DNA of 64,000 bases from Capillibacterium thermochitinicola (lineage in GTDB: Bacteria; Bacillota; UBA4882; UBA10575): the NCBI RefSeq assembly GCF_013664685.1, contig NZ_JAAKDE010000016.1, forward strand, positions 43,683 through 107,682, given 5' to 3'. The translations under genes and the position numbers were made by a program. Of this stretch, positions 36,011-44,807 are shown one piece after another. The notes below the pieces were generated by a model, which did not search any database, was not told where the DNA came from, and saw only the letters and a list, made by a program, of their open reading frames with translations. The number at the start of each line of letters is the position of its first letter. Position 1 is the stretch's first letter.

Positions 36011-36289
36011 ATGTTAACACGCGGGGTCCAACAGAAGCCCCTCAACCGTGTAACCATAAAAATCATGGGTGATGAATATAACGTGGTCGGACCCGAGTCA
36101 CCCGAGTATATTAACCACTTGGTTAAAACCATTGAAACCAAAATTGAGGAAGTACAGAAAGCCCACGGTGACGCCAAACTGTCGAAAACCCAATTGGCGA
36201 TTCTGGTTGCCTTACAGCTCACGGACCAACTGGAGAAGCTTCGGATCACCCATGAAAAAATGGAAAAATTGATTCAAGCCGCCAAATAG
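36011..36289 (+). CDS. zapA: Cell division protein ZapA
   Basis: Small FtsZ-ring associated protein. 92 residues: a globular head NRVTIKIMGDEYNVVGPESPEYINHLVKTI and a C-terminal coiled coil LAILVALQLTDQLEKLRITHEKMEKL. ATG behind GGGTGGTG; the longer frame upstream overlaps the previous terminator and is rejected. It precedes cvpA, and the two with the U32 gene follow a common Bacillota order from which mutS2 is missing here. Confidence 0.9.
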   Translation: MLTRGVQQKPLNRVTIKIMGDEYNVVGPESPEYINHLVKTIETKIEEVQKAHGDAKLSKTQLAILVALQLTDQLEKLRITHEKMEKLIQAAK

Positions 36290-36355
36290 AGGTTGCAAGG
36301 TCGTATAGACCCTATAAAAATGGAAAAATTACTAAAAGCGGACAAATCGGTTTAC
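36256..36355 (+). repeat. Partial direct duplication of the zapA 3' end (60-base period)
   Basis: AAAAATGGAAAAATT occurs at 36256-36270, inside zapA, and again at 36316-36330, exactly 60 bases later, with decaying similarity for about 20 more bases (the downstream copy would read MEKLLKADK against MEKLIQAAK). This looks like a local tandem duplication that is drifting. Confidence 0.55.
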
Positions 36356-36375
36356 ACCAACCGGAGGAATTTAGC

Positions 36376-37212
36376 ATGAACCTTGATCTCGCCTTTTTGG
36401 ACTGGGCAATCATTATTTCGCTCCTTATCTTTACCTACCGGGGGTTTCGTCACGGTTTTGTGCAACAATTTTTAGGGCTCCTTGGTTCCGTGGCTGCCGT
36501 GGTCGCCGCTTTTTATTTTTATAAAAAGCTTGGTCTTGTTTTAGCGGAATGGCTCCGCATCTCGGACAACCTCGCCGGTATCCTTGGTTTTATTTTAATT
36601 GTGATCGGGATCAGTGCGGTGGTGGGTCTTAGCGGTAAAAAATGGAAAAAAATTACCGACAACTCGGCCATCTCGACGCTCGACGGGATTTTGGGGGCCC
36701 TTTTCGGTGCCCTTAAAGTTCTGATCGTCTGGGTCCTGGTTTTACTGCTGCTTTCCTCCATGCCATGGGATTTTATCCAAACCCCTTTACTCGACTCAAC
36801 ACTGGCCCGGGATGTTTTAAAACTAGCCCCCACCTTTTATTTTCTCCAGGAGCGGGCATTGCCGGCTGACGTCCCGCGGCTCTATTTAACCCCTGAGGGG
36901 TTACAGTTTAGAAGAGTCGAATACGAAGATTTAGACGGAAGCACCTGTATTGCCTGCGGCGGTGAGGTTCGTTATTTGGGACCGGCCAAGCAAGGCCTTT
37001 TTTATTTTCCCCTCTTCGAATGCAGCCTTTGCGGACGGAAAAGTGACGGGTGCCAAACTTTCGAGGGTTTCCATCTTTTTTACGGCCGTTGCCCCTGGGA
37101 CGCCCGGACCTTCCCCCAGGGCACGAAATGTGAAATTTGGCATACGGAACCTCCGGTTTACCCGGGAACCATCTGTCCAGTATGCGGGCAAAGTAATGTC
37201 AGCTCCTTTTAA
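36376..37212 (+). CDS. CvpA-family membrane protein with C-terminal cysteine-rich (zinc-ribbon-like) domain
   Basis: 278 residues. The first 150 form a CvpA domain (LDWAIIISLLIFTYRGFRHGF, then membrane helices, then STLDGILGALFGALKVLIVW). CvpA proteins are about 160-180 residues and are linked to membrane integrity and colicin V production. Here an extra 110 residues contain nine cysteines: C191xxC194, C216xxC219, C226, C239, C252 and C267xxC270, suggesting two zinc-ribbon-like units. ATG behind CCGGAGGAATTTAGC. The function of the tail is unknown. Confidence 0.82.
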   Translation: MNLDLAFLDWAIIISLLIFTYRGFRHGFVQQFLGLLGSVAAVVAAFYFYKKLGLVLAEWLRISDNLAGILGFILIVIGISAVVGLSGKKWKKITDNSAISTLDGILGALFGALKVLIVWVLVLLLLSSMPWDFIQTPLLDSTLARDVLKLAPTFYFLQERALPADVPRLYLTPEGLQFRRVEYEDLDGSTCIACGGEVRYLGPAKQGLFYFPLFECSLCGRKSDGCQTFEGFHLFYGRCPWDARTFPQGTKCEIWHTEPPVYPGTICPVCGQSNVSSF

Positions 37213-37303
37213 CATGTTGACACGGGTAAACAAGAGGATTTTTGGTGTTTATGTTGAAGTCGCCTTTACGACATGATTATTCAGAAAATAAAGTGAGATA
37301 ACG

Positions 37304-39826
37304 ATGGTAAACAGCAAATCTAAGCTTCCCGAGTTGCTCGCCCCCGCTGGGGACTGGGAAACCTTAAAGGTTGCCGTTGCCGCCGGGGCCGATGCGGTTT
37401 ACGTTGGCGGGAAACTCTTTAGCGCCCGCCAGTATGCCACCAACTTTGACCGGGATGAACTGGCAAAAGCCGCCGACTATCTTCATCTGCGCGGGCGAAA
37501 GCTGTACATAACCGTTAACACTCTGATTAAACAGGAAGAGATCGATGACCTCTTAGATTACATTAATTTTTTATCCGCCATCGGTGCAGATGCGGTTATC
37601 CTTCAGGACTTGGGGGCGCTTTATCTGATCCGCACTTACTGGCCGCAACTGCCGGTTCATGCCAGTACGCAGATGACGGTGCATGACGGAGCGGGAGTAC
37701 GGCTGCTGAAAAGCCTAGGCGTGGAACGGGTTATTCTCGCCCGCGAACTGAGCTGGGAAGAGATTAAAGCGATCCATGAAGAAAGTCAAGTTGAAATTGA
37801 GGTTTTCGTCCACGGCGCGCTTTGTGTGGCCTATTCCGGTGCTTGCCTCTTCAGTAGTCTGGTGGGCGGGCGGAGCGGAAACCGGGGGCGGTGTGCCCAA
37901 CCCTGCCGTCTGACCTATACTTTATACCAGACCACCGGCCGCGGTAGAGCGGTCCCCGTCTCGGAAAAGGAAAAACACTTGCTTTCCCCGAAAGATCTCT
38001 CGCTCATTACCGCTATTCCCCAGTTAATTGTTGCCGGGGTCAGCTCTCTAAAGATTGAAGGCCGGATGAAAGGCCCCGAATACGTGGGCACGGTCGTGAA
38101 TTGCTACCGGAAGGCCTTGGACCGTTATCGTGAAGCGCCGGAGCAGTTCCGGGTGCTACGGGAAGAGCTAAACGCCTTAACCACTGTTTTCAACCGGGAT
38201 TTATCCTCCGGTTATTTCTTGGGGGACCTTGGCCCTGCTTTGGCCAGTCCCGAGCGGCCGAACAACCGGGGGCGCTTTATCGGCCGGGTAAAGCAATATG
38301 ACCAGAAAAGAAAAAGATGCCTGGTTAAACTGGAGGAAGATTTATGCGCGGGCGACGGGGTGGAAGTCTGGGTGAAAGTGGGCGGCCGGGTGGGCACGAT
38401 CGTTGAGAATCTGACCGTGAACGGAAACCGTGTGGACGTAGCCCGGGCCGGGGAAGAAGCATGGTTTGCTCTGCCGCAGGAAGTGAAACCGGGCGACCGG
38501 GTTTTTCTTACTTCCTCCGTGTCGTTGCAGAAAAAAATCCAGGAAATGCTGCGTCCTGATTATTCCGGGTCAAAACTCCCATGTCACCTTCAAGTTAAAG
38601 TGGCGCCCGGAAAAAACCTGGTGTTTACGATGGAAGGTTTGGGGGAGAAGGTGGTGGTTACTTCGGCCGATCAAGCACAAGCGGCAACCAAGCACCCCTT
38701 AACTGAAGAGATCCTTCATCACCATCTGACCAGGCTAGGGGAGACTCCCTTCCGCGCCGCCAGTTTCACGAGCTTGATTGAGGGGAACCCAATCCTGCCC
38801 TTCAGCCAGCTTAATCAGGTCCGCCGGGAAGCGGTGGCCCGCTTAAGCGAGAAGATTTTAACCCCCTACCGTCGGCCCCTAGTTGACCTGCGCCAAGTAA
38901 AAGAAGAGGTCATGGAGGCCGCTACCCTCAAAAAACGTTCCGGTCCCTCTTTCTTGACTGTTTTTGCGGGCAATCTTGACCTCTTGAAGGTGGCGTTGGC
39001 GGCCGGCATACCAAAGGTAATCTTCGGGGGCGAAAGTTTCACCCCCGGATTTCGTTGGACAAAGGAGCATTTGGCTGCGGCGATTGAACTTGCCCGGCAG
39101 GCCAAAGCAAAAGCCATCATTGCCCTGCCCCGGATTACCAGAGAACGGGAGAAGAAAGCCATTGCCAGTTACATCCGGATCAGCAATGAGCTGCAACCCG
39201 ACGGCTTTCTCCTTTCCCATCTGGGGAGCATCCAAATGGTCCGCGATTATTCTGACTTACCGATTTATGCCAATTATTCTTTTCACTTTTTCAATCCTTT
39301 CACCCTTAAGCTACTGCAGAAACAGGGCATTGCGGGGCTGACCCTGTCTCCGGAATTGAACAAAGGGGAAGTCTTCGCCCTGGTCGATTCCCCCCTACTC
39401 AGCGAAGTTGAAGTGGAGCTTTTGGTCTTTGGCGCATTGGAATTGATGATCTCCCAGTTCTGTCCCATCGGGGCCTGGGTGGGGGGCAGTAAGCCCCGGA
39501 ACTGTTCACGTCCCTGTAGACAGCAGCGGTATTTTCTCCGTGACCGGAAAGAGATAGATTTTCCGGTCATGGTGGATGAGTTTTGCCGGATGCATTTACT
39601 GAACAGCAGGTATCTTTCGTTGCTGCGCGAACTGGAATCTTTGAAAGAGAAACGCCTTAGCCTACGCTTGGAGCTCCGCCACCAGGATCCGGAGGTGGCG
39701 GCCAGGGTGATCCACCTCTTTCAGCGGGGTTTAGCAGGCGGAGGAGGGGAAGCCGACCACGCCACTTTAGAGTCGCTTCTCGGTCAGGAACTGACGCGCG
39801 GCCATTTTTACCGCGGAGTTGAATAA
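37304..39826 (+). CDS. U32-family peptidase (collagenase-like), two-domain
   Basis: 840 residues with an N-terminal U32 domain (PELLAPAGDWETLKVAVAAGADAVYVGG, then the four-cysteine block CLFSSLVGGRSGNRGRCAQPC) and a second, more divergent half containing LTVFAGNLDLLKVALAAGIPK and another cysteine block near its end (CPIGAWVGG...CSRPCRQQ). The long form resembles the DUF3656 U32 proteins. Homologues such as RlhA and TrhP act in RNA hydroxylation, others are proteases; the substrate here cannot be told. ATG start behind AAGTGAGA. Confidence 0.9.
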   Translation: MVNSKSKLPELLAPAGDWETLKVAVAAGADAVYVGGKLFSARQYATNFDRDELAKAADYLHLRGRKLYITVNTLIKQEEIDDLLDYINFLSAIGADAVILQDLGALYLIRTYWPQLPVHASTQMTVHDGAGVRLLKSLGVERVILARELSWEEIKAIHEESQVEIEVFVHGALCVAYSGACLFSSLVGGRSGNRGRCAQPCRLTYTLYQTTGRGRAVPVSEKEKHLLSPKDLSLITAIPQLIVAGVSSLKIEGRMKGPEYVGTVVNCYRKALDRYREAPEQFRVLREELNALTTVFNRDLSSGYFLGDLGPALASPERPNNRGRFIGRVKQYDQKRKRCLVKLEEDLCAGDGVEVWVKVGGRVGTIVENLTVNGNRVDVARAGEEAWFALPQEVKPGDRVFLTSSVSLQKKIQEMLRPDYSGSKLPCHLQVKVAPGKNLVFTMEGLGEKVVVTSADQAQAATKHPLTEEILHHHLTRLGETPFRAASFTSLIEGNPILPFSQLNQVRREAVARLSEKILTPYRRPLVDLRQVKEEVMEAATLKKRSGPSFLTVFAGNLDLLKVALAAGIPKVIFGGESFTPGFRWTKEHLAAAIELARQAKAKAIIALPRITREREKKAIASYIRISNELQPDGFLLSHLGSIQMVRDYSDLPIYANYSFHFFNPFTLKLLQKQGIAGLTLSPELNKGEVFALVDSPLLSEVEVELLVFGALELMISQFCPIGAWVGGSKPRNCSRPCRQQRYFLRDRKEIDFPVMVDEFCRMHLLNSRYLSLLRELESLKEKRLSLRLELRHQDPEVAARVIHLFQRGLAGGGGEADHATLESLLGQELTRGHFYRGVE

Positions 39827-39832
39827 TAATGA

Positions 39833-39861
39833 TTTACACAGCATCCGAACTGTGATAAAAT
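39833..39861 (+). promoter_or_regulatory. Sigma-A promoter for rpsO
   Basis: TTTACA, 17-base spacer, TAAAAT preceded by TGA (extended -10). About 110 bases upstream of the rpsO start. Confidence 0.7.
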
Positions 39862-39960
39862 TTGTTTTGGAGTTTTCTCGCCAAATTGTTAAAGGCCACC
39901 CCTTTCTGGGATTACCGTTTCCTCCGGCGGGATTCTCGGATTGGTGGGCTAAGCGATTAA
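39862..39960 (+). promoter_or_regulatory. Candidate S15 autoregulatory leader
   Basis: About 100 bases of GC-rich leader with complementary segments (GGCCACC near 39893 and GGTGGGCT near 39941) before the rpsO ribosome site. S15 commonly represses its own translation by binding such a leader. The structure is only sketched by eye. Confidence 0.35.
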
Positions 39961-39973
39961 GGAGGTGAAACAA

Positions 39974-40240
39974 GTGCTGACGGCGGAGAAAAAGGCGGAA
40001 ATCATTGCCAAGTATCGTCTGCATGAAGACGATACCGGTTCTCCTGAAGTGCAAATTGCGATTCTGACGGAAAGAATAAACTACCTTACCGAGCACTTAA
40101 AGGTCCACAAGAAGGATCACCACTCGCGGCGTGGTTTATTAAAGATGGTCGGTCAGCGCAGAGGCCTGTTGAACTACCTGTACAAGACCGACATCCAACG
40201 GTACCGTTCGATCGTTGAACGCCTTGGGTTGCGCAAATAG
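39974..40240 (+). CDS. rpsO: 30S ribosomal protein S15
   Basis: Primary 16S rRNA-binding protein of the small subunit. 88 residues with [44 protein letters not shown] and the C-terminal [12 protein letters not shown]. The GTG start follows AGGAGGTGA at the right spacing; a GTG inside that site is rejected. rpsO-pnp order is widely conserved. Confidence 0.97.
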   Translation: MLTAEKKAEIIAKYRLHEDDTGSPEVQIAILTERINYLTEHLKVHKKDHHSRRGLLKMVGQRRGLLNYLYKTDIQRYRSIVERLGLRK

Positions 40241-40248
40241 AGAAAAGG

Positions 40249-40272
40249 AAGCGGGGGGCTCCCCGCTTTTCT
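40249..40272 (+). terminator. Terminator between rpsO and pnp
   Basis: AAGCGGGG / CCCCGCTT with GGCT loop and a TTTTCTTTC tail. Confidence 0.85.
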
Positions 40273-40354
40273 TTCTGTATTTGGTAATAATAAAAATAGT
40301 TTACCCAGTTTCCGAAGGCATACTTTGGAGAAGGGTAGAAAGGAGGATTATTTA

Positions 40355-42457
40355 TTGAAGAAATACCAAACTGACCTGGCCGGTCGACCTTTGACTGTTG
40401 AAATTGACAAAATGGCAAGGCAGGCCAATGGTGCCGCTCTGGTCAGGTATGGGGACACGGTTGTTTTGGTTACGGCCGTGGTTTCCCCCGAACCCCGAGA
40501 GGGGATCGATTTTTTCCCGTTGCTGGTAGACTATGAAGAAAGACTGTATGCGGTAGGGAAGATTCCCGGCAGTTTTCTCCGGCGGGAAGGACGGCCGACG
40601 GAAAACGCCATCTTGGCCGCCCGGACGATCGACCGGCCGATTCGACCTTTATTCCCGAAGGGTTTCCGCAATGACGTCCAGGTGGTCGCGACTGTCTTGT
40701 CGGTTGATCCGGATAATCCGGCTGATACCACAGCGATGATCGGTGCTTCCATCGCCCTTTCTATCTCGGAGATTCCTTTCCAAGGTCCGATTGCCGGTTT
40801 ACACGTTGGACGGGTGGACGGCAAACTAGTCATCAACCCCACAGCGGAGCAAGCCGCGAAGAGTGATATGGACCTCATCGTTGCCGGGACGAAAGACGCG
40901 ATTATGATGGTGGAAGCCGGCGCGAACGAGGTACCGGAGGAAGACATCCTGGAAGCCATTCTTTTTGGTCATGAAGAGGTCAAAAAGCTCGTCGCCTTCC
41001 AGGAACAGATCAAAGCGGAAATTGGCAAACCGCCGATGGAAGTAGTGGTTGAAGAACCGGATCCGGAACTGTATACTGCGGTAAAAGACTACTGCGCGAC
41101 CAAGATATCGGAAGCTTTGCGGACCGGGGACAAACAAAAAAGAGAGGCGCAGGTCGACCAGTTGAAAGAAGAAGTCCATCAGCATTTTGCGGTGGAATTA
41201 GGGGAAGAAGCCTACGCCGAAAAAGCCAGCATGATCAGTGAAGTCTTCGATTCTTTGGTCAAAGAAGAAGTGCGCCGGATGATCGTGGAGGAAGGGGTTC
41301 GGGTGGATGGACGGGCCTTGGATGAAATTCGGCCCATCACTTGTGAAGTAGGAATCCTCCCCCGGACGCATGGTTCCGGCCTCTTTACCCGTGGACAAAC
41401 CCAGGTTCTCTCCGTAGTTACCTTGGGGCGGATCAGCGAAGAGCAGATCCTGGATGGTTTGGATGATGAAGAGACCAAGCGCTACATACACCACTACAAC
41501 TTCCCACCCTTTAGTGTTGGCGAAGTAAAACCGGTCCGGGGTCCCGGACGCCGCGAGATTGGTCACGGTGCATTGGCCGAACGGGCGTTGGCCCCGATGA
41601 TCCCTTCGGAAGAAGAGTTTCCCTATACGATCCGGGTTGTTTCGGAAGTAGTCGAATCAAACGGTTCAACTTCCCAGGCCAGTGTCTGCGGGAGTACGCT
41701 TGCGCTGATGGATGCCGGGGTGCCGATCAAGAAACCCGTTGCCGGAGTGGCCATGGGCTTGGTTAAATACCAGGACCAAATCCGGATCCTCACGGACATT
41801 CAAGGGTTGGAAGACCATTTGGGCGATATGGACTTTAAAGTGGCCGGGACAAAAGACGGCGTGACCGCCATCCAGATGGACATCAAGATTGCCGGTATTA
41901 CCCGGGAAATTCTGCAACAGGCATTGGAGCAGGCCAGAAAAGGAAGGCTCTTTATCCTCGACAAAATGTTGGCAGTCATCGAAAAACCCAGGCCCGACCT
42001 GTCGCCCTATGCGCCACGGATGATTACTTTCGAAATTGATCCCGATAAGATCCGTGATGTGATTGGACCCGGCGGTAAAACAATCCGTAAAATCATTGAA
42101 GAAACCGGTGTCGATATTGACATTGAAGACGACGGCCGCGTCTTTATCACTTCGGTGGACAGCGCAGCCGGGGAAAAAGCGAAAGCCATTATTGACCGGT
42201 TGACCAGCGATGTGGAAGTCGGAAAGACCTATCTGGGGAAAGTCGTCCGTTTGATGAACTTTGGCGCCTTTGTCGAGATCCTGCCGGGGAAAGAAGGTTT
42301 GGTCCATATTTCCCAACTGGCGAAGGAACGGGTGGCCAAGGTGGAGGATGTCGTCCAGGTGGGCGATGAGATCTTGGTCAAAGTTACTGAGATCGACAAG
42401 TTGGGCCGGATCAATCTCTCCCGGAAAGCCCTCCTCCTCGAGCAGGAACGGAACTAA
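40355..42457 (+). CDS. pnp: Polyribonucleotide nucleotidyltransferase (PNPase)
   Basis: 3'-to-5' phosphorolytic exoribonuclease and degradosome component. Two RNase PH-like domains (first from about 10 to 220 with [17 protein letters not shown]; second with [15 protein letters not shown] and [20 protein letters not shown]), then KH ([18 protein letters not shown]) and S1 ([31 protein letters not shown]) domains. 700 residues. TTG start set by AAAGGAGG 8 bases upstream. Confidence 0.97.
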   Translation: MKKYQTDLAGRPLTVEIDKMARQANGAALVRYGDTVVLVTAVVSPEPREGIDFFPLLVDYEERLYAVGKIPGSFLRREGRPTENAILAARTIDRPIRPLFPKGFRNDVQVVATVLSVDPDNPADTTAMIGASIALSISEIPFQGPIAGLHVGRVDGKLVINPTAEQAAKSDMDLIVAGTKDAIMMVEAGANEVPEEDILEAILFGHEEVKKLVAFQEQIKAEIGKPPMEVVVEEPDPELYTAVKDYCATKISEALRTGDKQKREAQVDQLKEEVHQHFAVELGEEAYAEKASMISEVFDSLVKEEVRRMIVEEGVRVDGRALDEIRPITCEVGILPRTHGSGLFTRGQTQVLSVVTLGRISEEQILDGLDDEETKRYIHHYNFPPFSVGEVKPVRGPGRREIGHGALAERALAPMIPSEEEFPYTIRVVSEVVESNGSTSQASVCGSTLALMDAGVPIKKPVAGVAMGLVKYQDQIRILTDIQGLEDHLGDMDFKVAGTKDGVTAIQMDIKIAGITREILQQALEQARKGRLFILDKMLAVIEKPRPDLSPYAPRMITFEIDPDKIRDVIGPGGKTIRKIIEETGVDIDIEDDGRVFITSVDSAAGEKAKAIIDRLTSDVEVGKTYLGKVVRLMNFGAFVEILPGKEGLVHISQLAKERVAKVEDVVQVGDEILVKVTEIDKLGRINLSRKALLLEQERN

Positions 42458-42462
42458 ACGAG

Positions 42463-42489
42463 AACCGAGAGGAACTTCTCGGTTTTTTT
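42463..42489 (+). terminator. Terminator after pnp
   Basis: AACCGAGA / TCTCGGTT with 6-base loop and seven T residues, just after the stop codon. Confidence 0.9.
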
Positions 42490-42563
42490 ACTTTATTCAC
42501 AAATGAATTACATCCGCACATATACTATTTAAAAAAACTACCTTCAGGCAACAGAGAGGAGGA

Positions 42564-42740
42564 ATGAGAATAGCCCCTTGGTTCCACCTTAAACGTTACG
42601 AACGGCTGCTTCTTTTGGGTATTACCCTGGTTTCCTTTCTCAAGTGTTTGATCTTTCCCAACGCCCTGGATGTAATCCTCTTAGTCGGACTGTTACTGCT
42701 CGACGGAATGATCTTTCTCGGTAACAGAAAAGGCCTCTAA
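42564..42740 (+). CDS. Small membrane protein of unknown function (58 residues)
   Basis: A frame starting MRIAPWFHLKRYERLL with two hydrophobic segments (LLLLGITLVSFLKCLIF and LDVILLVGLLLLDGMIFL) and a basic end GNRKGL, so a two-helix hairpin membrane protein is likely. The ribosome site GAGAGGAGGAA is strong and correctly spaced. I do not recognise a family. It sits between pnp and the mraZ promoter. Confidence 0.6.
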   Translation: MRIAPWFHLKRYERLLLLGITLVSFLKCLIFPNALDVILLVGLLLLDGMIFLGNRKGL

Positions 42741-42756
42741 AACGGGGCTTTTTTTC
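42730..42756 (+). terminator. Weak terminator after the small membrane protein gene
   Basis: GCCTC / GGGGC with G-T pairing and loop TAAAAC, followed by seven T residues. It overlaps the stop codon. Confidence 0.5.
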
Positions 42757-42800
42757 TTTGGTGACGGGAAAAGAGTTTTTCCTTTTTTTATTAAAAATAC

Positions 42801-42829
42801 TTGACAAATCCAGTAAATTGGGGCATGAT
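42801..42829 (+). promoter_or_regulatory. Promoter of the mraZ/dcw cluster
   Basis: Consensus TTGACA, 17-base spacer, CATGAT. The MraZ-type repeats start just downstream, at the expected place for autorepression. Confidence 0.7.
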
Positions 42830-42835
42830 GGATAG

Positions 42836-42873
42836 TGGAGAGACAAAGTGGAGCGAAGTGGAGTGAAATGGAG
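42836..42873 (+). promoter_or_regulatory. MraZ operator: four TGGAG direct repeats
   Basis: TGGAG at 42836, 42849, 42859 and 42869; the last three are exactly 10 bases apart and each is preceded by AAAG, AAG or AAA. MraZ is known to bind short direct repeats of this type (TGGGN in E. coli, AAAGTG-like in mollicutes) upstream of its own gene. Confidence 0.75.
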
Positions 42874-42890
42874 AAGAGGGTGGAACGGTT

Positions 42891-43322
42891 TTGTTTATGG
42901 GGGAATACCAACATTCCTTAGATGATAAGGGACGCCTCATCATCCCCGCCAAACTAAGGGAAGGGTTGGGGGAGAAGTTTATTCTCACCCGTGGACTTGA
43001 CCGTTCGCTCTTTGTTTATCCCCTCTCCGAGTGGGAAACCATAGAAGAAAGAATGCGGTCTTTACCGACAACACAGGCCGATGCCCGTGCCTTTGTCCGG
43101 ATGTTCTTCTCGGGCGCCGTTGAATGTGAACCGGACAAGCAGTGGCGGATTTCCATTCCGCCCCATCTCCGCGCCTACGCCCAGATTGACAAGGACCTTT
43201 ATATTCTTGGTGTTTCCACCCGTATTGAAATTTGGGCGCGTGAGGTCTGGGAGGCATATGCGGCGCAGGCGGAAGAATCCTATGAAACGTTGGCCGAAAA
43301 GATTGTTGGGATTGGAATCTAA
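42891..43322 (+). CDS. mraZ: Transcriptional regulator MraZ
   Basis: AbrB-like ring-forming DNA-binding protein that represses the dcw cluster. The 143 residues begin FMGEYQHSLDDKGRLIIPAKLRE, with a second copy of the fold around FSGAVECEPDKQWRISIPPHLR. The TTG start gives the family N-terminus MFMGEY; ATG 42897 is the alternative. First gene of the cluster, just downstream of its repeats. Confidence 0.95.
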   Translation: MFMGEYQHSLDDKGRLIIPAKLREGLGEKFILTRGLDRSLFVYPLSEWETIEERMRSLPTTQADARAFVRMFFSGAVECEPDKQWRISIPPHLRAYAQIDKDLYILGVSTRIEIWAREVWEAYAAQAEESYETLAEKIVGIGI

Positions 43323-43342
43323 GGGAAATAGGAAGGTTACAT

Positions 43343-44284
43343 ATGGCAGAAGTCAGGCACCAACCGGTGATGCCGGCGGAGGTTATCCAGTACCTGGACC
43401 CCAAACCGGGAGAAGTGATCGTTGATGGAACGATCGGTTTAGGTGGGCATAGCAAACTAATTGCCGCCCGGCTGGGGACAGAAGGGTTCCTGATCGGAAT
43501 TGATCAAGACGGGTCGGCTTTGGCGCTTGCCCGTGAAAACCTGGCTTCTTTCACGGGAAAATTGCTCCTGTTCCATGATAATTTCCGTAATCTCGGGTCA
43601 ATTATACGGCAATCGTCGCCGCAAGGCATCGATGGCCTGCTGCTTGATCTCGGTGTCTCTTCCCTCCAACTTGATTGGGGGGAAAGGGGTTTTTCTTATC
43701 AACAAGAGGCTGCTTTGGATATGCGGATGAATCCGGAGCAAACATTTTCCGCAGCGGACCTGGTCAATACGTATTCCCAAGCAGAATTGACGCGGATACT
43801 CCGTGAGTACGGGGAAGAGCGGTGGGCCAGCCGGATTGCCCAGTTTATTGTGGAAGCGCGCAAAAAAGCGCCCCTGACCACCACTGACCAGTTGGTTGAG
43901 GTGATTAAAGCAGCAATTCCAGCCGGGGCGCGGCGGACCGGTCCCCATCCTGCCCGTCGTACCTTTCAAGCAATTCGGATCGCCGTCAACCAGGAGCTTG
44001 AAGCCCTCGCGGAAGGTCTCGAGGCCGGAATTGCGGCTCTTAAACCGGGCGGTCGCATTGTGGTGATTAGTTTCCATTCCTTGGAAGATCGGATCGTGAA
44101 AAGGACATTTCGCCAGAGAGCCAAGGCGTGTCACTGCCCTCCCGGGCTCCCTGTTTGCCAGTGTAAAGGAAAACCGGATTTAAAGATCTTAACCCCGCAG
44201 CCCGTGGTTCCCACCGCAGAAGAGTGTCAAAAGAACCCCCGCAGCAGGAGCGCCAAACTTCGGGCCGCCTATAAACTGGTCTAG
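43343..44284 (+). CDS. rsmH: 16S rRNA (cytosine-1402-N4)-methyltransferase RsmH
   Basis: SAM-dependent methyltransferase, formerly MraW. 313 residues with HQPVMPAEVIQYL at the start, the SAM motif DGTIGLGGHSKLIAARLG, GLLLDLGVSSLQLDWGERGFS, HPARRTFQAIRIAVNQEL and VVISFHSLEDRIVKRTFRQ; the C-terminus has the usual cysteine and basic residues. ATG behind AGGAAGG. Confidence 0.96.
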   Translation: MAEVRHQPVMPAEVIQYLDPKPGEVIVDGTIGLGGHSKLIAARLGTEGFLIGIDQDGSALALARENLASFTGKLLLFHDNFRNLGSIIRQSSPQGIDGLLLDLGVSSLQLDWGERGFSYQQEAALDMRMNPEQTFSAADLVNTYSQAELTRILREYGEERWASRIAQFIVEARKKAPLTTTDQLVEVIKAAIPAGARRTGPHPARRTFQAIRIAVNQELEALAEGLEAGIAALKPGGRIVVISFHSLEDRIVKRTFRQRAKACHCPPGLPVCQCKGKPDLKILTPQPVVPTAEECQKNPRSRSAKLRAAYKLV

Positions 44285-44306
44285 GTTAGGAAAGGAGAGC
44301 ATAATA

Positions 44307-44786
44307 ATGATCAGGGCCGGTGCGAGCAGGTTAACACCCGATCCCCCTAAGGTGCGCACCAAGAAGGTTAAGAAAGTTATCATCAATATGGATCAAGTCC
44401 GGAATGTTCTGCGGGTGGGTGGGTTGTTTGTTGTTTTAACGATGGCGAACGCCTCAATTCAAGCCCTTGTGGCCCAGACTCAGTATCACTTAAAAGAAGT
44501 CCAGGCGGAAATACAGACGGTGGACCAGAAGATCGGTTGGCTCCAGTATGAACTGGCCGGTCACCTTTCCCAACAACAAATTGCACGGTTAACGCGGGGA
44601 CGGGAAGAGGCGGGCCAGAGGGAGCAGAATGCCCAGGTCCAGCTGTCGCCGAATCTTGTTCTCCCGCCGAACATTTTAAGCATTGATCCGGCCACTCCAC
44701 TTCCGCAAAAAACGATCACGGCAAAGATCTATGATTGGGTGTCTGGGATGGGACGGACCTTGGCCGAAGGAGTATTTGCGGAGTGA
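44307..44786 (+). CDS. ftsL: FtsL-like cell division protein
   Basis: Bitopic membrane protein by pattern and position: a basic cytoplasmic N-terminus (KVRTKKVKKVI), one membrane segment (VLRVGGLFVVLTMANASIQALV) and a coiled coil (YHLKEVQAEIQTVDQKIGWLQYEL). FtsL proteins diverge fast, so the call relies mainly on location between rsmH and the pbp gene. The 159 residues are longer than usual; the last 60, rich in P, L and N, look extra. Confidence 0.78.
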   Translation: MIRAGASRLTPDPPKVRTKKVKKVIINMDQVRNVLRVGGLFVVLTMANASIQALVAQTQYHLKEVQAEIQTVDQKIGWLQYELAGHLSQQQIARLTRGREEAGQREQNAQVQLSPNLVLPPNILSIDPATPLPQKTITAKIYDWVSGMGRTLAEGVFAE

Positions 44787-44807
44787 GAAGTTAGGGGAGG
44801 TATCCTG

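Noticed and set aside
41666..42316. 216-codon minus-strand open frame inside pnp
   Set aside because: Shadow of the pnp coding frame, with no ribosome site and no protein-like features; pnp itself is unmistakable.
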